64,000 nucleotides of DNA from Aquimarina aggregata (GTDB lineage: Bacteria; Bacteroidota; Bacteroidia; Flavobacteriales; Flavobacteriaceae). Both the position numbers and the translations under genes were made by a program. Positions 19,115-26,101 of this stretch are shown piece by piece (the first letter of the stretch is position 1; every line of letters begins with the position of its first letter). The DNA lies in contig NZ_LQRT01000013.1 in assembly GCF_001632745.1 (NCBI RefSeq), positions 248,001 to 312,000 on the forward strand, read 5' to 3'. Below the pieces are notes generated by a model that saw only the letters and a program-made list of their open reading frames with translations, did no database searches and was not told the origin of the DNA.

Positions 19115-20706
19115 TTCTTCTCTTTAAATAGGTCTTCCAAAATATCTAAGGCAATTGCATTCTGACGTTTTCGTGCTTCAGGGGTAGATTCTTTAATATC
19201 AAAATCTTTACGCTTATTAAGGGCTATAATAAATTTTTGATAGAACGGATCACGATCTGTTGTGTTAATACCTAACTGACTCAATTGCTGGAATAAATCA
19301 TTTAAATCTTGCTGTTCCTCTTCTGTCAAACCTTTAGTTTCCTGCTTAGTAATCAATCGGTTACGCTCAATCAAATCATTTAATGTATCTTCATCAAGTG
19401 TACTTGGTAAATTAAAAAATTCACTAGTTAAGATTCCTGCTACGCCCAGTCCTTTTGGATCAAAATCAGGTTTAAAAGTTTCTATATGTTGATACTCTTT
19501 TCCGTCTTTATCGTGTTTCCTAATTGATTGGAATATTCGAATTTCCTCTTTTTTTAATCCACCTATTACCAATGGATCGTGAGTTGTCATCAAAATTTGA
19601 CTTGAATCATCTTTTCCTGAATATTCTTCAAGAAGATTCATATACTTCCATTTCCACAATGGATTTAAATGAGTATCCGGCTCATCCAAAAGAATTAAGG
19701 ATTCATCTTCCCTTGTAAAACGTAGTAGACCCAAAACAGTTAAAAGCTGTTGTTCTCCTTCTGAAAGTTCTTTAAAAGTAATATCCCCGTGTACATTTAC
19801 TTTTTTCACCTTAACTCTTACCTCTTGAATTAAATCTGATATATAGGTACTCTCTAGGCTTTTGAAAAACTCTGTATTGGTTCCATATTTCTTTGCAATC
19901 TTTTCTAGTTTTTCTTGATTAGAAATGTATAAGTACAATTGCTCTTGTTTGTGACTTCTTCTAAAATCCTCTCTCACAGTATTTTCATGAACAATTGGCG
20001 CCATTGAAGATTCAAATAATTCATTTAAAAATTCACGAACTACGCCTTTGGCTTTCCAAAAATCTAATGCTTCTGTTTTACTTCTTGCCCACACTGGCTT
20101 TTTTAAAACAAATAGTACTGATTCTAGACCTATAATACCTAAAAACTCCTTTAAAAATTTACTCGCTTTTCTATCTGAGAAAGCATAGAAAGCCATTAGC
20201 ACAAAATAACTATGAATTTGACGTGCATAAAATAAGGGTCTTGGTGGCGCATCAACTCCTTTTATTAATTCATCATAAAAACGTTTTTGGTGTTTGTCAA
20301 AATGTTCCAAAAGTCGATTACTGACACCCGAATAATAGGAAAACACATATTTAGGCAAATAATCTGATTTGTTCTTTTTAATCAATGATTTCGAAATGGC
20401 TTTTAAGTTATAAGCGATTGAATTTTTTATTTTAACACCTCTATAAAACTGAAATTTACCTTTTGTGTTTTTACCTCCTTCAACTTTCAATAGATTGTCT
20501 TTACACTGATATTCTATCGTGTAATTAAAAGCTGTTTCTTCTTCTAAGTCTAAATCTCTAAAAATGATAACTAGAGCTTCTAGCAAATTAGATTTACCAG
20601 CAGCATTTTGACCAAGGAATACAGTACTCATGTATTCTTCATTAAGGTCTATAGAGAAATCTCTGAGGTTTTTAAACTCATCTATGTAGATTTTATCTAT
20701 TCTCAT
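19111..20706 (-). CDS. AAA/ABC-type ATPase, PtuA-like (Septu-type)
   Basis: A 531-residue SMC/ABC-type ATPase of the defence kind. Walker A is G32-QNAAGKS39, the ABC-like signature is LSEGEQQLLTVL near 311-323, Walker B is LILLDEPDTHLNP near 335, and the H-loop is MTTHDP. The C-terminus (about 430-531) is helical and Asp/Glu-rich, without a TOPRIM domain, which argues against OLD-type nucleases. An adjacent HNH partner is the PtuA/PtuB arrangement. Here, unusually, it is embedded in a type I methylase operon: its ATG overlaps the hsdS stop by 4 bases. It probably senses or licenses target DNA and controls the nucleases. Confidence 0.85.
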   Translation of the reverse strand: MRIDKIYIDEFKNLRDFSIDLNEEYMSTVFLGQNAAGKSNLLEALVIIFRDLDLEEETAFNYTIEYQCKDNLLKVEGGKNTKGKFQFYRGVKIKNSIAYNLKAISKSLIKKNKSDYLPKYVFSYYSGVSNRLLEHFDKHQKRFYDELIKGVDAPPRPLFYARQIHSYFVLMAFYAFSDRKASKFLKEFLGIIGLESVLFVLKKPVWARSKTEALDFWKAKGVVREFLNELFESSMAPIVHENTVREDFRRSHKQEQLYLYISNQEKLEKIAKKYGTNTEFFKSLESTYISDLIQEVRVKVKKVNVHGDITFKELSEGEQQLLTVLGLLRFTREDESLILLDEPDTHLNPLWKWKYMNLLEEYSGKDDSSQILMTTHDPLVIGGLKKEEIRIFQSIRKHDKDGKEYQHIETFKPDFDPKGLGVAGILTSEFFNLPSTLDEDTLNDLIERNRLITKQETKGLTEEEQQDLNDLFQQLSQLGINTTDRDPFYQKFIIALNKRKDFDIKESTPEARKRQNAIALDILEDLFKEKK

Positions 20707-22286
20707 GCTAGTTCCAAATACCCCTTTTCATTAACTACTTCTTTGATTGCTTTCTCTTCTTCTATTTGCTTTTTCAATTCAGCATAAAAAGCATCTATAT
20801 CGTTTGGATGTTTAGACATTTTCCAAAGATCTTCAGCATGCAGTTTACCATTTTCTTTTAATATTTCTACTAAATCCATAAGCAAGGTTTTACTATTATA
20901 TTTTATTTCTCTTGAAAGCTTTCTTTCTTGATTTCTAGAAGCCGATTTATTTACTAAAACATTATTTTCTTGTCCTAATAATTCACTCAAAATAGATTGC
21001 ATGAGTTTTTCCGCATTGTTTTTACTAATCTTTATCTCTTGCTCAAATTCATTACAATATGTAAATAGTTGTTTTACCTTTTCTTTGATCGCTATTTGTT
21101 CTTCTAGTGAAGGAAGGGGGACTACTAATTCCTTAATACGACCTAAAAACAAGTTTGATTGTGCAGTAGTTTTAGTTTTTTTTACAATTTGAGTTTGCAG
21201 ATAAGGAGATTTTAATGAAAATGCTAAATATTCACTATCTAGGTATTCATGAAAATGTTTAACCATTGCAGCACTTCTAACCATTACATATGTGTCATCT
21301 TTATCTACAATTGCAACTCTACCTACAGAACCTGAGCAGGAAATTAAAATATCCCCTTTTTGAGGAGCACATCTTTTTCTCATTCTAATAAACTCACTTT
21401 CCGAAACATAGTCTACTTTTTGCAGGGAAATCCCTTTATTGGTAACATTTCTAGCTGAAAGTAGATAATAACCTTCATGAGTTCTCTCTGGGGTGGAATG
21501 ATCGCCATCTGTAACAACTTTACTTAAATCTACAATTCTTGAATATGTCCAACTTGCGGGAATATCGAATTCTATTTCTTCATTAGAAATTTTTTCAAAT
21601 TTCTTTTCTTTCCTAATCTTTTTTTCCTTTATAAGTTGCTCTTTTTCCGTTTTTATTTTTCTAAGTAGCTCACTCGATGACTCTACATCTGGGTTTTCTT
21701 CACGCCATTTTTGAGTTAATTTACCTTTTATTGCATCTTGTAAAATAGATTGGCGAAGTTTTGAAAGAAAAACTTCATTCTCAACAATTAAACTTTTCAG
21801 TTCTTCAGCCTCTGAGTTAATAGAATTAAGATTTTTTAAAATTTCTTTTTGTTCGTTTAAAGTTGGGAGGCTAACTTCTAGCGATAAAAATCTTTTTGGT
21901 TTTAATTCACTTTTAATACCACTCCCAGCCTGATCAATTAAAGTCTGTTTAAATTCATTACTCTTTAAGAACCATTTTAAATAATCAATGTCAATTTTAG
22001 ACTCATCATACGTATAAGATGAATAATGTATTGTTGCTATAGCATCTTCTGAATATTCATAAATTGCAACTCCTCCTTTTTCAGCATTAATCCCTGAAAT
22101 TAATAAATCTCCCTTCTTTACCAGAATCATGTTTGTTCTAGTTGGCTTGGATTCAACTAAATGGATATTCCCAGTAAAATCTATTTTTTTCACTCTTTTA
22201 AGACCTAACTTATTAGCTATATCAGGTTTATAACGTACTTCCCTTTCAGCTAAAAAAGAACTTATTTTCACCTTTTCTCTACTCAT
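20703..22286 (-). CDS. hsdS: Type I R-M specificity subunit HsdS with extra C-terminal domain
   Basis: A DNA-recognition subunit of 527 residues, longer than the common 400-450. Two target-recognition domains occupy about 1-150 (ends LEVSLPTLNEQKEILKNLNS) and about 235-415 (ends LVVPLPSLEEQIAIKEKVKQ). Each is followed by a long coiled-coil spacer helix. Residues about 459-527 are an additional small domain (LLMDLVEILKENGKLHAEDL, then a helix and YLEL strand) that looks like a winged helix and is absent from classical HsdS. ATGA overlap with hsdM upstream and with the ATPase downstream. The extension may dock the ATPase or nucleases in place of HsdR; this is inference. Confidence 0.88.
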   Translation of the reverse strand: MSREKVKISSFLAEREVRYKPDIANKLGLKRVKKIDFTGNIHLVESKPTRTNMILVKKGDLLISGINAEKGGVAIYEYSEDAIATIHYSSYTYDESKIDIDYLKWFLKSNEFKQTLIDQAGSGIKSELKPKRFLSLEVSLPTLNEQKEILKNLNSINSEAEELKSLIVENEVFLSKLRQSILQDAIKGKLTQKWREENPDVESSSELLRKIKTEKEQLIKEKKIRKEKKFEKISNEEIEFDIPASWTYSRIVDLSKVVTDGDHSTPERTHEGYYLLSARNVTNKGISLQKVDYVSESEFIRMRKRCAPQKGDILISCSGSVGRVAIVDKDDTYVMVRSAAMVKHFHEYLDSEYLAFSLKSPYLQTQIVKKTKTTAQSNLFLGRIKELVVPLPSLEEQIAIKEKVKQLFTYCNEFEQEIKISKNNAEKLMQSILSELLGQENNVLVNKSASRNQERKLSREIKYNSKTLLMDLVEILKENGKLHAEDLWKMSKHPNDIDAFYAELKKQIEEEKAIKEVVNEKGYLELA

Positions 22287-23707
22287 GATAATTCACTTTT
22301 TAATTTTTGAATTAACTCTTTTGATCTGTCAAGATTAGAGACCAGTTTCTCTATAATTTCATTTGTTGTAAATATTTTTTCTGTTTCAGAAATAAAGGGA
22401 TTTTTAATATCGAGATTATAGTTTGAATCTTTAATCTCTTTTACGGAGACTTTCCAAGCGCATTCATTCTCTGTTCTTTTTTTCCACCATTTTTTTAATG
22501 AATCGAAATCACTAATTCTTATAGGTCTTGATCTAGTGAAATTCTTAACTCCCTTTGGGTATGGCATTTCATAATACCAAGTTTCCTTAGTTGTTTTTCC
22601 TTTTTCAAAAAATAACAAATTAGTTTTAATACTTGTGTAAGGATTAAAAACACCATTGGGTAAACGTACAATTGTATGTAAATTACATTTGTTTAATAAT
22701 TCTTCTTTGATTCTAGTCTTTACACCTTCCCCAAATAAGGTACCATCTGGAAGCACTACACTTGCACGTCCATTTTTCTTTAAAATCTTAATAATAAGTG
22801 CTAAAAATAAATCTGCGGTTTCTTTAGTTCTAAATTCTTCAGGAAAATTTTTCTCAGTTCCATCTTCTTCTTGACCACCAAATGGAGGATTTGAAAGTAC
22901 AATATTCACCTGACTCGAGCTTTTCCAGTTTTTATAAGGATAAGTCAATAAATTACCTTTGGTAATAGCAGGTTTTTCAATACCGTGAAGTATTAAATTG
23001 GTTGAACACAAAAGATGTGGTAAGGGCTTCTTCTCTACACCTCTAATAGAATTTTGAATAACTATGGAGCTTGGATTGAAATCTTCTTTTTTTGACAAAT
23101 TATCTAAGGCACATGTCAAAAATCCGCCTGTACCACACGCAGGGTCTAATATACTCTCTCCAATTTTAGGATCTACCATATCCACCATAAATTGAGTAAC
23201 CGCACGAGGAGTATAGTATTCTCCCGAAGAACCAGCACTTTGCAGCTCTTTTAAAATTGATTCATAAATATCATTAAAAATATGTCTCTCTTTATTATTA
23301 CTAGAGAAATCAATCTTATTTATCTCATTAATTACTTGGCGGAACAGAGTTCCCTTTTTCATATAATTATATGTGTCATTAAAAACTGATTTTACAATTA
23401 CAGATTGATCCGTATCGGTAGGTTCAATAGTTTTTAATATTGGAAATAATTCATCATTAATAAAAGTTATTAATTCATCCCCTGTTAGTCCATTTTCATC
23501 TGCTGCCCAATTTTGCCATTTTAACTTTTCGGGTATTGGGCTTTTATATGTCTTCCTTGATTTTTTCCACTCTTCTTCTTTATCTGCAAATATCTTCATA
23601 AAAAGCATCCATACCATCTGAGAAATTCGCTGTGCATCACCATCGACTCCTTCATCCTTTCTCATTATATTCCTTATGGATCTTATTATAGATGTTGTGT
23701 TACTCAT
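22283..23707 (-). CDS. hsdM: Type I R-M methyltransferase subunit HsdM
   Basis: An N6-adenine DNA methyltransferase of 474 residues. The helical HsdM N-terminal domain (1-130) precedes the catalytic domain with SAM motif I D188-PACGTGGFL and catalytic motif IV N273-PPF276. The tail (about 430-474) is a coiled coil for HsdS binding. With HsdS it should methylate a bipartite site and protect self DNA. No hsdR-like helicase/nuclease is encoded in the island or elsewhere in the window, so the methylase serves the ATPase-HNH-PLD module instead, or a distant HsdR. Lies 25 bp after the XRE regulator gene. Confidence 0.93.
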   Translation of the reverse strand: MSNTTSIIRSIRNIMRKDEGVDGDAQRISQMVWMLFMKIFADKEEEWKKSRKTYKSPIPEKLKWQNWAADENGLTGDELITFINDELFPILKTIEPTDTDQSVIVKSVFNDTYNYMKKGTLFRQVINEINKIDFSSNNKERHIFNDIYESILKELQSAGSSGEYYTPRAVTQFMVDMVDPKIGESILDPACGTGGFLTCALDNLSKKEDFNPSSIVIQNSIRGVEKKPLPHLLCSTNLILHGIEKPAITKGNLLTYPYKNWKSSSQVNIVLSNPPFGGQEEDGTEKNFPEEFRTKETADLFLALIIKILKKNGRASVVLPDGTLFGEGVKTRIKEELLNKCNLHTIVRLPNGVFNPYTSIKTNLLFFEKGKTTKETWYYEMPYPKGVKNFTRSRPIRISDFDSLKKWWKKRTENECAWKVSVKEIKDSNYNLDIKNPFISETEKIFTTNEIIEKLVSNLDRSKELIQKLKSELS

Positions 23708-23732
23708 TAACTTTTTATTGTTGTATAATTAT

Positions 23733-23975
23733 TTACTTATCAAATGACAATAATTCAGGGGTAGTTATCCCAAACGCATCTGCTATTCTTTTCATCATAG
23801 AAACTTTCATTTCTTGCTTACCGAGTTCGTACTTTCTTAGGTTTTGAGCATCAATTCCTGCCTTAAATGCTATTTCTTCAATACTCAAGTCATTCTCGAT
23901 TCTTAGAGTTCTGATATGCTGTCCTAGTTCGATACAAAAGACAGGTATCTCTTTTTTTCGTTCACGTTTTGACAT
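23733..23975 (-). CDS. XRE-family HTH regulator of the defence operon
   Basis: An 80-residue Cro/C1-type DNA-binding protein. The helix-turn-helix spans about 20-70 (LRIENDLSIEEIAFKAGIDA, QNLRKYELGK). It is small and directly upstream of hsdM, like the controller proteins of restriction-modification systems that time nuclease expression. The ATG is only a few bases after a promoter-like -7 box, so its mRNA may be leaderless. A palindrome in the divergent intergenic gap is a candidate binding site. Confidence 0.88.
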   Translation of the reverse strand: MSKRERKKEIPVFCIELGQHIRTLRIENDLSIEEIAFKAGIDAQNLRKYELGKQEMKVSMMKRIADAFGITTPELLSFDK

Positions 23976-23979
23976 ACAT

Positions 23980-24010
23980 CAAAGTTGCAATCAATTAGTT
24001 TCATTCAACG
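23980..24010 (-). promoter_or_regulatory. Candidate promoter of the XRE/defence operon
   Basis: On the minus strand, TTG (24008-24010) and CAACTTTG (23980-23987, one mismatch to TAnnTTTG) are 20 bp apart. The -7 box ends 4 bp before the XRE start codon, leaving almost no 5' leader. Confidence 0.45.
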
Positions 24011-24025
24011 AATTGAAAACAACAG

Positions 24026-24041
24026 GTTGTTTACAACCTTT
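24026..24041. promoter_or_regulatory. Palindromic operator candidate AGGTTGT-TT-ACAACCT
   Basis: Perfect 7-bp inverted arms with a 2-bp spacer lie between the divergent XRE gene and the lipoprotein gene. An overlapping weaker inverted repeat (AAACAAC/GTTGTTT) starts at 24019. The size fits an XRE dimer site; binding is inferred. Confidence 0.45.
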
Positions 24042-24075
24042 TTGTATATTTACCAAAAATAAAAAATATAAACCA

Positions 24076-24642
24076 ATGACTAAAAATTCAATACTTAACC
24101 TGTTATTCATTCTTTCAATTGCTGCTTCTGCTCTATTAGCGAGTTGCAAGTCTGAAACTAAAACCAATACAGAAGCTAAGACTTTACCTCAATACGAGAC
24201 CGTTAGAGAAATGCTTGAAGACTCTGGTGATTTCTATGAAGAAAATGGTTCTTTAAAATTTATCTCAGAAGAAAAATCAAATATACACATACAGGTTTCT
24301 AAACCTATTTCAAAGAATGATTCAAAAAGTGCTGTAGAGGAAATCGTAAAAAGAGATATAGTTTATGTTGCTTTTCAAACATTTGCTCAAACTAACTTAA
24401 ATGAATTGACGATAACCTCCGTTCCTTTAGATTTTGAAGATAGAAAGAAGTATTACGACAGCTACAAGAAGACCTTAAAAGTTGATCGAGCAAAAGCTAA
24501 ATCTATTTTAAAAGAGCATCTAAACAGTGATGATTTTTCCATTTTATTCAATCTTGAAAACGGTATATGGCTACCGAACAAAAACTTTGATAAGCTGAAA
24601 TTTGAGAAATTGGAAGAGGTTTATAGCAAAATGGATATCTAA
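24076..24642 (+). CDS. Hypothetical lipoprotein
   Basis: From the ATG at 24076 it is 188 residues: MTKNSILNLLFILSIAASAL, then LASC with lipobox Cys. An earlier ATG at 24013 would add 21 residues before the signal peptide and is unlikely. The mature part is charged and soluble (VREMLEDSGDFYEENGSLKF, and several Lys/Asp-rich helices), with no domain I recognise. It is divergent from the XRE/defence operon and sits inside the island, so it is cargo; its role is unknown. Confidence 0.7.
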   Translation: MTKNSILNLLFILSIAASALLASCKSETKTNTEAKTLPQYETVREMLEDSGDFYEENGSLKFISEEKSNIHIQVSKPISKNDSKSAVEEIVKRDIVYVAFQTFAQTNLNELTITSVPLDFEDRKKYYDSYKKTLKVDRAKAKSILKEHLNSDDFSILFNLENGIWLPNKNFDKLKFEKLEEVYSKMDI

Positions 24643-24753
24643 AATCTTTTAATTCATATAGTCTATAATAAATAGGGAATTTTATCCTACTTTGATTAAC
24701 TTAAAAACTATTACCTATATTGGCATACTTTAACTATTTTACAAGCAAAAAGT

Positions 24754-26100
24754 ATGTCAACAGAAACTTTGAGTTATAAATACAACGCACTCTCCAGTAT
24801 AACAAAGAAGCAAGGGAAAGAGAATTTATTACTATCAAAGTTTAATGAAGTTAATAAAGGAAGTTCTCCCTGCTTTTTTTGGGGTAAATTAAATAATCCC
24901 TATGAATTATCTAGGTGTCTAATAACACTCTCTAACATCGTACAATCTTGCTTTAATTTATCCCCTTTTCAATTAGCTCTTCTAAAAGACCCTATTGTAA
25001 CCGCTGGCAACAACCAGATTAGATTTGAAGGTTTTTCTCATTGTGCAGGAGTTTATGCAAGGGTCGATGTTTTAGAAAACGGACAAGATGGAGATTTCAT
25101 AGAGAATGGAACTACTAATGTAGATTTCAATACTCCTCTAATTTCAGAATTGGGTAAAATAAAAAAAAATGACAATCTCATTTTATCCGTAGGTCAGAAA
25201 GAAGTAGGGTTTCACAAAGAAGGCTCAAGCTTTATAGAACGAAAAGTTCCGTTGCCTAGCAAATGGATTAAGGGGCTTACTACTGTTCAACATTATTTCT
25301 CAGAGTCAGACTACGCACAGACGTTAAATAGAATTCAAGCATTACAACTGTTCAAAACAATTCCAGCAGGAAAAGTTAAAACAGACTATTATCTGATCAA
25401 AAGAGGAAACAAATACTTATTTAGCCCTTTAAAAGCTTCTAATGCTATTTGCATTGGCGGTATCCATAGATTAAAATTACTTCAACCACTAATCCCCCTA
25501 ATAAATGAGTTAAAGGTATACCCTCATAAAGACATGCAGTCTGTGACCTTTATTTTATGTTTCAACGAACTAAATTTTGTTTTCTCGGTCTCTAGGGATT
25601 TTTGGAGAGGTTTTTCAGGTGAAGGAGCAGCTTTAGAATCTCTTATAGAAGACTTACCTGATTCTTTGGTTCAAGCATTTGATAATTATTCTTATACAAA
25701 TCAGGAATTCAATCCCGCACTACTATCTTTTGAAGAAGGCATAGATATTACAAAAATTGAAAAGTTATCGACTAAATTATCTGCAATGGGATTATTGGGT
25801 TATGATCTATCCAAAAATGGATTCTTTTATAGAAGATTACCTTTCAAATTAGAACGAATATTGTCTTTAAACCCTAGACAAAAAGGTGCAGAAAAGTTAC
25901 TAGAAGAAAACAAAGTCAAAATCACACTTCAAAATGATAATGAAATTGAAGCACAAGTAGAAGGAAGTGGGGTAACCCATTATGTAGTCTTAAAGGGAGA
26001 TTTGCAAAAATGCACCTGTACTTGGTTTAGCAAAAACCAAGGAGAGCGTGGAGCTTGTAAACATATTCTAGCAGTAAAGAAAAAAGTAAAAGCCAATTAA
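24754..26100 (+). CDS. SWIM zinc-finger protein
   Basis: A 448-residue protein. The C-terminus carries a SWIM zinc finger, C-T-C-(x12)-C-x-H (KCTCTWFSKNQGERGACKHI) at about residues 418-438, a fold that binds DNA or proteins. The N-terminal 400 residues are of mixed alpha/beta character and not recognised; a segment resembles the large SWIM proteins linked with MoxR/VWA-type gene clusters such as E. coli yehLMPQ. The stop codon is 1 bp from the DUF6493 start, so the two are cotranscribed. There is no MoxR ATPase or VWA partner nearby, so this is a reduced form. Function unknown. Confidence 0.82.
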   Translation: MSTETLSYKYNALSSITKKQGKENLLLSKFNEVNKGSSPCFFWGKLNNPYELSRCLITLSNIVQSCFNLSPFQLALLKDPIVTAGNNQIRFEGFSHCAGVYARVDVLENGQDGDFIENGTTNVDFNTPLISELGKIKKNDNLILSVGQKEVGFHKEGSSFIERKVPLPSKWIKGLTTVQHYFSESDYAQTLNRIQALQLFKTIPAGKVKTDYYLIKRGNKYLFSPLKASNAICIGGIHRLKLLQPLIPLINELKVYPHKDMQSVTFILCFNELNFVFSVSRDFWRGFSGEGAALESLIEDLPDSLVQAFDNYSYTNQEFNPALLSFEEGIDITKIEKLSTKLSAMGLLGYDLSKNGFFYRRLPFKLERILSLNPRQKGAEKLLEENKVKITLQNDNEIEAQVEGSGVTHYVVLKGDLQKCTCTWFSKNQGERGACKHILAVKKKVKAN

Positions 26101-26101
26101 T

